Source: Nisaea sediminum (lineage in GTDB: Bacteria > Pseudomonadota > Alphaproteobacteria > Thalassobaculales > Thalassobaculaceae). Taken from it: 64,000 bases of DNA. Below the pieces are notes generated by a model that did not search any database, was not told the origin of the DNA, and saw only the letters and a list, made by a program, of their open reading frames with translations. Of this stretch, positions 39,329 to 47,736 are shown in pieces; position 1 is the stretch's first letter, and the number at the start of each line of letters is the position of its first letter. A program made the translations under genes and the position numbers. The stretch spans positions 248,001-312,000 of the forward strand of contig NZ_JACZCQ010000001.1 in assembly GCF_014904705.1 (NCBI RefSeq). The letters run 5' to 3'.

Positions 39329-39954
39329 CGGACGGGCTTGTTCTGGAAAGTGTGCGGATCGCGCTCGGTGACCGTGAACTGCTCGCACTCGACAGGACCG
39401 TCGCTCCGGGCGAGGTCCTCACCGTGATGGGTCCCTCCGGTGCGGGCAAGTCGACCTTGCTGTCCTTCGTCGCCGGTTTCCTGACGGCTCCCTTCACGGC
39501 GACGGGGCGTATTCGGCTTGACGGCAACGACATCACGCAGGCGGCGCCGGAGGCCCGTCACGTCGGTCTGCTGTTCCAAGACCCGATGCTGTTTCCGCAT
39601 CTGAGCGTTGGCGGAAACCTGCTTTTCGGGATGCCGGCGGGACGGTCCCGTCGAGCCGCGCATGCGGCGGAGGCGCTGGCCCGCTTCGGTCTGGACGGCT
39701 TTGCGGAGCGTGATCCCGCGACTCTCTCAGGCGGGCAGGCCTCTCGCGTCGCCCTGTTGCGGCTGCTGCTCTCGGAGCCGCGCGCGGCGCTGCTGGACGA
39801 GCCCTTCTCGAAGCTCGACCGGCATTTGCGGGCCGATATACGGGACTTCACCTTCGCACGGCTTCGCGAGGCGGGGCTGCCGACGATCCTGGTCACGCAC
39901 GATGCCGAAGATGCGGAAGCGGCGGGCGGACCGGTCGTCGAGCTCGCGCTTTAG
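39325..39954 (+). CDS. YnjD-like ABC transporter ATPase
   Basis: The 209-residue ATPase is short, without the regulatory C-terminal domain of MalK. Walker A is GPSGAGKS, the Q-loop region GLLFQDPMLFPH, the signature LSGGQASR, Walker B ALLDEP and the switch LVTHDAEDA. The start overlaps the permease stop by four bases. With the upstream genes it completes a YnjBCD-type importer in which the single ATPase must form a homodimer on the fused permease. Confidence 0.92.
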   Translation: MTDGLVLESVRIALGDRELLALDRTVAPGEVLTVMGPSGAGKSTLLSFVAGFLTAPFTATGRIRLDGNDITQAAPEARHVGLLFQDPMLFPHLSVGGNLLFGMPAGRSRRAAHAAEALARFGLDGFAERDPATLSGGQASRVALLRLLLSEPRAALLDEPFSKLDRHLRADIRDFTFARLREAGLPTILVTHDAEDAEAAGGPVVELAL

Positions 39955-40071
39955 CCCCCACCCTTTCCCCGGTTCATTCTTGCCATCGCAGACAGACATC
40001 ACGGTTCGGCTCTGGACCGGGAGCGGCCGGGAGGGCTATCCAGATCGAGGGCAGAGGAGGGAGACCACGCC

Positions 40072-41109
40072 ATGACCGATCGTATGAACCGCCGCTGGCT
40101 TCTGGCATCACGTCCGGAGGGCGAGCCGAAGGCGGAAAACTTCCGTCTGGACGAGGTCGCCGTGCCGGAACCGGGAAACGGCGAACTCTTGCTCCGGACG
40201 ATCTATCTCTCGCTCGACCCCTACATGCGCGGTCGCATGAGCGACGCGAAGTCCTATGCCGCGCCGGTGCCGATCGGCGGTGTTCTGGAGGGCGAGACGG
40301 TCGCCGAGGTCGTGACTTCGAACCATCCCGACTACGTGGCGGGGGACATCGTGCTCAACCGGATCGGCTGGCAGAGCTACGGAATCTCCGACGGTAAGGG
40401 ACTGCGCAAACTCGATCCGAAGGCGGCGCCGATCTCGACCGCGCTTGGCGTGCTGGGCATGCCGGGACTGACGGCCTATGCGGGCCTGAAGAATATCGGC
40501 CAGCCGAAAGCCGGCGAAACGGTGGTGGTCGCCGCGGCATCTGGTCCGGTCGGCTCTGCCGTCGGGCAGATCGCGAAGATCCGCGGCGCCCGTGCGGTCG
40601 GGATCGCCGGCGGCCCGGAGAAGTGCGCCTTCGTGAAGGACGAGCTCGGATTCGATGAGGTGGTCGATCATCGGGCGCCGGATTTCGCCGCCCAGCTCGC
40701 CGCCGCCTGCCCGGACGGGATCGACGTCTATTTCGAGAATGTCAGCGGCAAGGTCTTCGATGCCGTCTTCCCGTTGTTCAACCAGTTCGCCCGTATGCCG
40801 GTCTGCGGCACGATCGCCTTCTACAACGCGACCAGCTTTCCGGAAATGGAGACCAAGGTGCCTCCGCTGATGCGTGCGGTGCTGACCAAGCGTCTAAGAA
40901 TTCAGGGTTTTATAGTTTACGATTTCGCTTCCGACTATGCTGACTTCGCGCGCGATATGGCGGGCTGGATCGCCGATGGCCGTCTCAAATATCGCGAAGA
41001 TATTGTCGAGGGACTGAACGCTGCGCCGGACGCCTTCATCGGGCTTCTGAAGGGACGCAATTTCGGCAAGATGGTGGTCAGGGTCGGAGCCGACCCGACG
41101 ATCGCTTAA
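40072..41109 (+). CDS. NADPH-dependent MDR oxidoreductase (CurA/PTGR type)
   Basis: The 345-residue enzyme belongs to the zinc-independent medium-chain reductases related to CurA and prostaglandin reductase. The N-terminus LLASRPEGEPKAENF, the LSLDPYMRGRM loop and the Rossmann motif AASGPVGSAVGQIAK are typical. No zinc cysteines are seen. It reduces activated C=C bonds, probably of enones. It stands alone after the ABC operon with its own ribosome site (GGAGGGAGA). The natural substrate is unknown. Confidence 0.9.
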   Translation: MTDRMNRRWLLASRPEGEPKAENFRLDEVAVPEPGNGELLLRTIYLSLDPYMRGRMSDAKSYAAPVPIGGVLEGETVAEVVTSNHPDYVAGDIVLNRIGWQSYGISDGKGLRKLDPKAAPISTALGVLGMPGLTAYAGLKNIGQPKAGETVVVAAASGPVGSAVGQIAKIRGARAVGIAGGPEKCAFVKDELGFDEVVDHRAPDFAAQLAAACPDGIDVYFENVSGKVFDAVFPLFNQFARMPVCGTIAFYNATSFPEMETKVPPLMRAVLTKRLRIQGFIVYDFASDYADFARDMAGWIADGRLKYREDIVEGLNAAPDAFIGLLKGRNFGKMVVRVGADPTIA

Positions 41110-41251
41110 CGCTGCGGGATTTTCGCGTATTATTCAGTTGGGGAATGATGGCGTGTGGTGTTCGTCACCGCCTGCATGTTCAGGAAAACTTAATATAAAA
41201 TTGTAAGCATTGGTTTGCGATTCATTGATCCGAACAAGGATTTCGATATTC

Positions 41252-41314
41252 ATGACTGACCGGACGAGGAAATTGCATGCCGCTGCTCTTTGCAAGGCGG
41301 TTCGGTCGGCATGA
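41252..41314 (+). CDS. possible 20-residue leader peptide upstream of the Slam-like gene
   Basis: A short frame begins ATG 41252 (MTDRTRKLHAAALCKAVRSA) and its TGA overlaps the ATG of the Slam-like gene as ATGA. AAGGA lies 11 bases before the start, a little far. The arrangement would allow translational coupling. No homology is claimed and the frame may be accidental. The surrounding region 41110-41310 is AT-rich around 41185-41205 and may hold the promoter. Confidence 0.3.
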   Translation: MTDRTRKLHAAALCKAVRSA

Positions 41315-42675
41315 ATCCCTTCGCGACGTTTGCCCGAAGTCTGGCGCTCGGCCTCTTCCTCTGGATGTTTCCCGTTGGCGCTGAAGCGCAATACGCCGCG
41401 CCTGCGGCAGAGGACCGGACGCAAATCGAAGTGGCCTACGACGAGGCCTTCCGGTCCATGTTCAAGGACCCGGGCAATCTCGACAAGGCTTTCGCCTTTG
41501 CCCTGCTCGCCATCCGGATTGGAGATTACGAAGGCGCGATCGCAACCCTGGAGCGGATGCTGCTGATCGATCCCGATCTGCCCCGGGTGAGGATGGAACT
41601 CGGGGTGCTCTATTTCCGCCTTAAATCCTATCAGGTCGCAAAAGGCTATCTGGAGGAGGTGAGGGACGACCCGACGGCGCCGGAGCTGGTGAAGGTCCGG
41701 GTCGCAGAATTTCTCGACGCGATCGACGATCAGACCTCGCCGCACCGCTTCCGGGGCTCGGTCTTCGCCGGTATTCGCCATCAGAGCAATGCCAATGCGG
41801 GCCCCGCCAGCGGGAAGGTTCGGGTGCTCGGCCTCGATGCGGATCTCGACAGCCAATTCACCAACCAGCCGGATGTCGACCAGTTCGTGTCCGTCCGGTT
41901 GCTTCATTACTATGATCTCGGCGTCGAGCCGCGGGTAGAGCTCGAGAACGAGCTAGTCGGCTACCTGTCGAACCAAACGACGCAGGACCAGCTCGACACC
42001 TCGCTCCTGCAGTTCCGCTCCGGGCCGCGCTTCACGGTCGATCCCGATCTGGTGCGCGGCCTGGATCTCCGGCCGTTCCTGCGCGGCGACATCATCGATC
42101 TGGACGATCATCTCTATTACGTTTCCTACGGCGCCGGCCTCGACGGAAACTATGTCGTCAGTCCAGAGACGGGGCTTTATTTCGAGACCTATGTGACGCA
42201 CCGGAACTACAACGACACCGACGATTATCCGACGAACAAGGAAGAGCTGAACGGACCCCGTGGCTATTTCGGAGTGACGGTCAGCCAGATCTTGACGCCT
42301 GACACGCGGCTGTCCGTCAACGGATCGGTGACACGCGATGAAGCGGATGCCGCCGGCCGGCGGAGCTGGCGTTACGAGGCGTCCGCGACTTTGACCCGGA
42401 TCTTCGAATCCCCCATTCCGCAGCATACCGGGCCCTGGAGCCTTTCGGCGACCGCCAAGGCCGCTTCCGTTCCCTATGACGCGCCGCTCGCCTCGATCGA
42501 TTCCGACGTCACGCGGGAAGACACGGAGTTGCAGGCACAGCTCATCGGCAGCGTGCGCCTCCGGGACAATGTGTCCCTGGTCGCGAGCGGTCTCTACAAG
42601 CAGGTCGACTCGACCCTGTCGAATTACGAATATGACAACTGGGCCTTCACCATGGGCCTGGCCGTACAGTTTTGA
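41311..42675 (+). CDS. Slam-like outer-membrane translocator (TPR plus DUF560-type barrel)
   Basis: The 454-residue protein begins with a signal peptide (LALGLFLWMFPVGAEA, cleaved before Gln27). A TPR-like helical segment spans about 55-135 (AFALLAIRIGDYEGAIATLE; MELGVLYFRLKSYQVAKGYL). Residues 147-454 alternate as amphipathic strands, starting GSVFAGIRHQSNANAGP, and end in FTMGLAVQF with a terminal phenylalanine, the usual barrel signature. TPR followed by such a barrel is the architecture of Slam proteins, the translocators of type XI secretion. The next gene encodes a likely cargo. The assignment rests on layout and motifs and needs a profile search. Confidence 0.75.
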   Translation: MNPFATFARSLALGLFLWMFPVGAEAQYAAPAAEDRTQIEVAYDEAFRSMFKDPGNLDKAFAFALLAIRIGDYEGAIATLERMLLIDPDLPRVRMELGVLYFRLKSYQVAKGYLEEVRDDPTAPELVKVRVAEFLDAIDDQTSPHRFRGSVFAGIRHQSNANAGPASGKVRVLGLDADLDSQFTNQPDVDQFVSVRLLHYYDLGVEPRVELENELVGYLSNQTTQDQLDTSLLQFRSGPRFTVDPDLVRGLDLRPFLRGDIIDLDDHLYYVSYGAGLDGNYVVSPETGLYFETYVTHRNYNDTDDYPTNKEELNGPRGYFGVTVSQILTPDTRLSVNGSVTRDEADAAGRRSWRYEASATLTRIFESPIPQHTGPWSLSATAKAASVPYDAPLASIDSDVTREDTELQAQLIGSVRLRDNVSLVASGLYKQVDSTLSNYEYDNWAFTMGLAVQF

Positions 42676-42731
42676 GCGAGGGACATCACCGGCCCGAAGA
42701 CGCTGGCGGGCCACAAGAGAGAGGTGGACAC

Positions 42732-45599
42732 ATGGCGAAGAACAGCCTTCTGAACGTGGCTCTCCGGACAACCGCACTGACCGTGCTCGGCATCGCGCTG
42801 GCGAGTCCGGAGGCCGGGGCATCCAACCGCTCCATCGGCGTCGCTTCCGGCACGACGACCGAGGCCCTCGGCACTCCGCCGAACGAAGACACACGGGTGT
42901 TGTCGACCGGAACCACGATGTTCTTCGAGGAAAAGGTCTCCACCGACGATACCGGGCGCGCGCAGCTCCTCTTCGAGGACGGGTCCTCGATGACAGTCGG
43001 GCCGAAATCGGACCTCGTGATCGACCGTTTCGTCTACGATCCGGATGCACGGACGGGCGACATGGCGGTCAGCCTCACCAAAGGCATTGTCCGTTTCGTC
43101 GGCGGGCGGATCAGCAAGAAGCGCGCGGTGCAGTTCAAGACGCCGGTCGGCACGATGGGCATTCGCGGCGGCATCGCGGTGATCTCCGTCGAGCCCGCGG
43201 GCGGAATCGAGGTCGATTTCCTGTTCGGGCGCGAGATGACACTCGAGGTCAATGGCACCGTGCAGACCACGACGACCCCGGGAACCTTCATTTCGGTTTC
43301 CGCTCCGGGTGCGGCTCCGTCCGAGCCGCAGCGGCGCGCGCCGGAAGCCCTGAACCAGCGGCTTCAGGCTTTTGAAGCCGGTGCGACAGAGGTTGCCGCC
43401 GCGGACGACGCGACGCCGGAAAGCGCCGACCGGGACGCCGCACCGTCCCGAGGGCAGACGCTCGGGCAGCGGGCTCAGGAGCGGTCGGTTTCGGCGGGAA
43501 ATTCCGGACAGCAGCAAACGGCAGGTTCGAATGTCGGTACCCGCAGCGGTCTGACGCGCGAGATCGAATCCGGAGCTGAACGGCTTGCGACCCTGGAGAG
43601 GCAACAACAGCAGCAGGTGGCGGTTCGTGTCGAGGGTGTCACCGGAGTCCCGGTTGGCGAACGGCTTCGACAGGACGCCGAAAATCTCGACCTTCCTCCG
43701 CCGAGGCCTGAGCAGGACCGGCCGCAGGACTTCATCGCCGTTGCTCCCGCTCCGGCGCCGACGGTGGAACCGACGCCGGTCGCGCCCGCGCCGACGCAGC
43801 CGGTGACACCGCCGCCTGTCGTCGTGGTGGATACTCCGACGGACACGGGATCAACGCCCAGTCCGGTGTCGTTTTCCCGGACCTATTCCGGTTTCGCTTT
43901 CCGCGGCGGCGCGAGCTTCGCGACCGTCGGCGCGGACACGACTAATTCCAATACGGCGCTCGGCAATCGCCGGTTTTCCTCGGCAACCGCCTCCGGGTCG
44001 GATCAGGGGGTTGGCGGTCAGGTCACCGCCTCCACGACGGCGGGTGCCTACAAGCTGTTCTATCCGGGGCCCACGACCTCCTCGCCGACCCAGCTCAGCG
44101 CCTGTCCCACCTCCCTGGACTGCTCCACGCAGATCGCGGGGGTGACACCAAGCAGTGTCGACGGTCCGATCAACCATGCGGGCGATCCGGATTTTGTTTC
44201 CTACACGCTGAATGTCGATGGCCAGAAGGAGCTGGTCTTCTTCGGCAAGCCCTATACCGGCGCCGTTCCGACCGGGGCGACGACCTACAAGCTGCTGCGG
44301 GACCCGTTCTTCACGGACAGCCTGCCTTTCGCGCGGACTCCGGTTTCGGGGCTGGCATCCAACAAGGAGCCGGCGGGCACGATCTACTGGGGCAGTTCGG
44401 CGACGGAGAAACCCTTCGTTTCCAGCTCGTTCGAATATAACGCCTCGGGCGGTACCTCGATCGGCAGCGTGGTGATCGGCCGGGTGAATGTCGGCGGATC
44501 CACTGAGTATTTCTCCGGCTTTGCCTATGGAATGTCTGACACAGCGAGCACGGACGCGCCGCAATTCTACAAGGGTGGCGCGTTCAGCGCCGACGACGGC
44601 GCGGGCAAGGATTTCTTCGGCTCGAACGGGCCGGACAATTTCGTTCTCAGCACGATCGAGGATGCCGATACCTCGAACAGCGTCCCGGCCGGGATGGACG
44701 ACAAGACCGGGGTCGGGACGACCTATTATCCGGTGTCTACCGTTCAGAAGACCGGCACTGTGACGGTTTCCGGCAGCGACCGGACGTTTCCCAGCAACAC
44801 CGTGACGGGATTCACGGCCGGGGCAGGGACCGTCGCGGGAACACCGGAGGCGTTCCGGACGACGTCAGCGACGGGCAATACGAGCCTCCTGACGGTATCG
44901 TCCTCGGCCGATACCGTCGATGTGTCCGTTGCCGTCACGGGCAGCGGCGGAACCACCATCACGTCGACCACCAACGGCTCGGTATCGGCATATATCACCG
45001 ACAAGACATTCGCCTCGCAGATGACGGGCGGGACGATTTCGGCTGGTTCCGAGGCGAATATCGAAGGCGTTTTCGCCACACATGGCAGCAATTCAGCATC
45101 CTTCGATCTCTGCTCTTCCTGCCAGTTCCTGAAATGGGGCTACTGGGGGCTTCGGATGAGCGACCAGAATGCGACCCTGCACATGGCTTCCTGGGTCGCG
45201 GGAGTGGCGACAACCGTCGGAACCCTGAGCGGGGTGACGAGCGGCTCGGCAACCTATACCGGGAATGTTATCGGCACGGTGATTGAGAACGGCGCCACGG
45301 CCCTGAAAACCGGGACCTTTTCGACCGGCATATCCTTCTCAGGCAGTACGGCCACGGTGACGCTCAACAGCCTGGGCTTTGACGGCAACACATTCAATAC
45401 GGCAACGACCACTTTCAACAACAGCTCGGTCAACGGATTTGCGATGACAGACACCTCGAGCGTTGCGGGCAAGACTCTGGACATGCGTGGCGCTTTGTTC
45501 GGTACAGACGGCACCAACCCTCCGCCGGAACTCGGCGGCGATTTCCGCATCACGGGGACCGGATACAACGCCGCAGGTGTGTTCGGAGGCAAGAAATAA
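42732..45599 (+). CDS. FecR-domain surface protein with TbpB-like C-terminal barrel
   Basis: The 955-residue exported protein has a signal peptide (residues 1-30, LTVLGIALASPEAGA) with no lipobox cysteine. A FecR domain (about 55-165) contains RAQLLFEDGSSMTVGP and KTPVGTMGIRGGIA. A low-complexity linker follows, with a Gln run and Pro/Thr-rich repeats (about 335-375). The rest is Gly/Ser/Thr-rich beta structure ending GYNAAGVFGGKK, the form seen at the end of TbpB-like lipocalin barrels. Cysteine pairs lie at 458/464 and 794/797. GAGAGGTGG precedes the ATG. It follows the Slam-like gene by 56 bases, so it is the likely cargo. Confidence 0.75.
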   Translation: MAKNSLLNVALRTTALTVLGIALASPEAGASNRSIGVASGTTTEALGTPPNEDTRVLSTGTTMFFEEKVSTDDTGRAQLLFEDGSSMTVGPKSDLVIDRFVYDPDARTGDMAVSLTKGIVRFVGGRISKKRAVQFKTPVGTMGIRGGIAVISVEPAGGIEVDFLFGREMTLEVNGTVQTTTTPGTFISVSAPGAAPSEPQRRAPEALNQRLQAFEAGATEVAAADDATPESADRDAAPSRGQTLGQRAQERSVSAGNSGQQQTAGSNVGTRSGLTREIESGAERLATLERQQQQQVAVRVEGVTGVPVGERLRQDAENLDLPPPRPEQDRPQDFIAVAPAPAPTVEPTPVAPAPTQPVTPPPVVVVDTPTDTGSTPSPVSFSRTYSGFAFRGGASFATVGADTTNSNTALGNRRFSSATASGSDQGVGGQVTASTTAGAYKLFYPGPTTSSPTQLSACPTSLDCSTQIAGVTPSSVDGPINHAGDPDFVSYTLNVDGQKELVFFGKPYTGAVPTGATTYKLLRDPFFTDSLPFARTPVSGLASNKEPAGTIYWGSSATEKPFVSSSFEYNASGGTSIGSVVIGRVNVGGSTEYFSGFAYGMSDTASTDAPQFYKGGAFSADDGAGKDFFGSNGPDNFVLSTIEDADTSNSVPAGMDDKTGVGTTYYPVSTVQKTGTVTVSGSDRTFPSNTVTGFTAGAGTVAGTPEAFRTTSATGNTSLLTVSSSADTVDVSVAVTGSGGTTITSTTNGSVSAYITDKTFASQMTGGTISAGSEANIEGVFATHGSNSASFDLCSSCQFLKWGYWGLRMSDQNATLHMASWVAGVATTVGTLSGVTSGSATYTGNVIGTVIENGATALKTGTFSTGISFSGSTATVTLNSLGFDGNTFNTATTTFNNSSVNGFAMTDTSSVAGKTLDMRGALFGTDGTNPPPELGGDFRITGTGYNAAGVFGGKK

Positions 45600-45683
45600 A
45601 CCGGTGTCTCACGGCGGGAATTGACAGAGTCCCCGCGAAACCGGACGGTGATGGCAACAGGGAGCTGTGACCGGGGCGGGGGC

Positions 45684-46838
45684 ATGTCGGAGCAAGCGAA
45701 AGTCGATCCATATCTGGGGAAACCGTGGGAAGACCCTGAACGGAACCGGCCGATGGTCCGCGTGCGCGGGCTGGTGAAGCGGTTCGGTCTGTTCGAGGCG
45801 GTTTCCGGTGTCGATCTCGAGGTCTACAAAGGCGAGATTTTCTCGCTGCTCGGCGGCTCCGGCTGCGGCAAGACGACATTGCTGCGGATGCTTGCGGGCC
45901 TCGAGACGCCAAGCGAGGGAACGGTCGAGATCGACGGCGAGGATGTGACGGACCTGCCGCCCTACGACCGTCCCGTCAACATGATGTTCCAGAGCTACGC
46001 GCTGTTCCCGCACATGAGTGTCGAGGGCAATGTCGCCTTCGGACTGAAGCGCGACGGGGTGCGGGGAACGGAACTCTCGGACCGGGTGGCGGACGCCCTG
46101 GCGCAGCTCGAGCTGACCGATTTCGCCGCGCGCAAGCCGCACCAGCTTTCCGGCGGCCAGCGCCAGCGCGTGGCGCTCGCCCGCGCCATCGTGAAGCGGC
46201 CGAAGATCCTGTTGCTGGACGAGCCGCTGGGCGCGCTCGACAAGCGGCTGCGGGAGAACGCCCAGTACCGGCTCATGAAGCTGGCGGACGATACCGGGAT
46301 CACCATGATCGTCGTCACCCACGACCAGGAAGAGGCGATGGTGCTCTCCACCCGCGCGGCGGTGATGGACAAGGGCAGGGTCAAGCAGATCGGAACGCCC
46401 GAAGGCCTTTACGAGAAACCGGGCTCCCGTTTCGTCGCCGAGTTCCTCGGCAATATCTCGCTTTTCGACGGACAAGTGACGGCGGTGCGCGACGGCATCG
46501 CCGAGCTGGCGGTGGACGGACTGGAAACATCCCTCTTCGCCGTTGCCGGAGAGGCGCAGGAAGGCATGCGCGGCGCGGTCGCCGTGCGCCCTGAAAAGGT
46601 CCGCATCGCGCGCGAAGGCGCTGCGCCGCCGAAGCTGGTGAACAGGCTGAAGGGAACGGTGGAGGGACTTGCCTATCTCGGCGACGTCACCTCCTACCGG
46701 GTGCGGACCCAGCAGGGCCACCTGGTCGAGATCACACGCGCCAACAGCGAGACCGGAGCGGCGAGGGAGGTCGACTGGGACGACCGGGTCGAGATCTGGT
46801 TCGAGCCCGGAAACGCGCTGCTACTGGGGGCGGACTGA
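45684..46838 (+). CDS. potA: polyamine-type ABC transporter ATPase
   Basis: The 384-residue ATPase is of the PotA/PotG type. Walker A is GGSGCGKT, the Q-loop region MMFQSYALFPHMSV, signature LSGGQRQR, Walker B ILLLDEP and switch VVTHDQEEA. The C-terminal TOBE domain (about 290-384) follows. It drives uptake of putrescine or spermidine with the two permeases downstream. No binding-protein gene is adjacent, so the substrate remains a family-based guess. ATG 45684 follows GGGGCGGGGGC; ATG 45651 is an alternative. TTGACA at 45621 is a possible -35 but no fitting -10 is seen. Confidence 0.85.
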   Translation: MSEQAKVDPYLGKPWEDPERNRPMVRVRGLVKRFGLFEAVSGVDLEVYKGEIFSLLGGSGCGKTTLLRMLAGLETPSEGTVEIDGEDVTDLPPYDRPVNMMFQSYALFPHMSVEGNVAFGLKRDGVRGTELSDRVADALAQLELTDFAARKPHQLSGGQRQRVALARAIVKRPKILLLDEPLGALDKRLRENAQYRLMKLADDTGITMIVVTHDQEEAMVLSTRAAVMDKGRVKQIGTPEGLYEKPGSRFVAEFLGNISLFDGQVTAVRDGIAELAVDGLETSLFAVAGEAQEGMRGAVAVRPEKVRIAREGAAPPKLVNRLKGTVEGLAYLGDVTSYRVRTQQGHLVEITRANSETGAAREVDWDDRVEIWFEPGNALLLGAD

Positions 46839-46839
46839 C

Positions 46840-47736
46840 ATGGCCGCCCGACGCCGGCCGTTCTGGCTTTCCGGCAGGGGAGCCGTGACGGGGATCCCCT
46901 ATCTCTGGCTCTTCGTCTTCTTCCTCGTACCCTTTGCCATCGTCTTCCGGATCTCGCTTTCCGAGCCGGTGCTGGCCCAGCCGCCCTATTCGCCGCTCTT
47001 TGCGGAGGACGGGAGCTATGCCGGATCTCTCTTTAATTACGAGCTGCTGTTCGACGACGCGCTCTATAGGGCGGGCTACTTCAACTCGCTCATGGTCGCC
47101 GGCATCTCGACCTTCATAACGCTGCTGATCGGCTATCCGATGGCCTACGCCATCGCCCGGGCGACCCCGACGGCGCGCAACCTGCTGCTGATGGCGGTGA
47201 TGCTGCCGTTCTGGAGCTCCTTCCTGCTCCGGGTCTATGCCCTCAAAACGCTGATGGCGGACACGGGCCTCGTGAACGCCCTCTTGCTCACCATCGGCGT
47301 GATCGATACGCCGATCCGCATGCTGCAGACCGATTTCGCGCTCTATGTCGGCATTTCCTACACCTATCTCCCGTTCATGATCCTGCCGCTCTATGCGACG
47401 CTGGAGCGCCTCGACTGGTCGCTCGTCGAGGCGGCGGAGGATCTCGGCTGCCGGCCCTGGAAGGCGTTTCTGCTAGTCACGCTGCCGCTTTCGGTGCCGG
47501 GCATCATTGCCGGCGCGATGCTGGTCTTCATCCCGGCAACCGGAGAGTTCGTGATCCCGAACCTGCTCGGCGCCTCGGACACGCTCATGGTCGGGCGGAT
47601 GCTCTGGGACACCTTCTTCAACGAACGGGACTGGACCCTGGCCTCGGCTCTTGCGGTCGTCCTGCTCCTCCTTCTGGTGGTGCCGATCATGCTGTTCCAG
47701 GTCGTCGAAAACCGCCGCCAGGGAGCCGAGGCATGA
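46840..47736 (+). CDS. potB: polyamine-type ABC permease (PotB/PotH)
   Basis: The 298-residue inner-membrane permease has six helices, the first being PYLWLFVFFLVPFAIVFRIS. The EAA loop is SLVEAAEDLGCRPWKAFLLVTLP and VMLPFWSSFLLRVYA is typical of PotB/PotH proteins. It starts one base after the ATPase stop and its own stop overlaps potC as ATGA. It pairs with PotC to form the channel. PotH would be an equally good name. Confidence 0.87.
   Translation: MAARRRPFWLSGRGAVTGIPYLWLFVFFLVPFAIVFRISLSEPVLAQPPYSPLFAEDGSYAGSLFNYELLFDDALYRAGYFNSLMVAGISTFITLLIGYPMAYAIARATPTARNLLLMAVMLPFWSSFLLRVYALKTLMADTGLVNALLLTIGVIDTPIRMLQTDFALYVGISYTYLPFMILPLYATLERLDWSLVEAAEDLGCRPWKAFLLVTLPLSVPGIIAGAMLVFIPATGEFVIPNLLGASDTLMVGRMLWDTFFNERDWTLASALAVVLLLLLVVPIMLFQVVENRRQGAEA

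Noticed and set aside
45621-45649. TTGACA at 45621 as promoter of the polyamine operon
   Set aside because: The -35 is perfect but nothing resembling a -10 lies 16-18 bases downstream, so I do not list it as a promoter.
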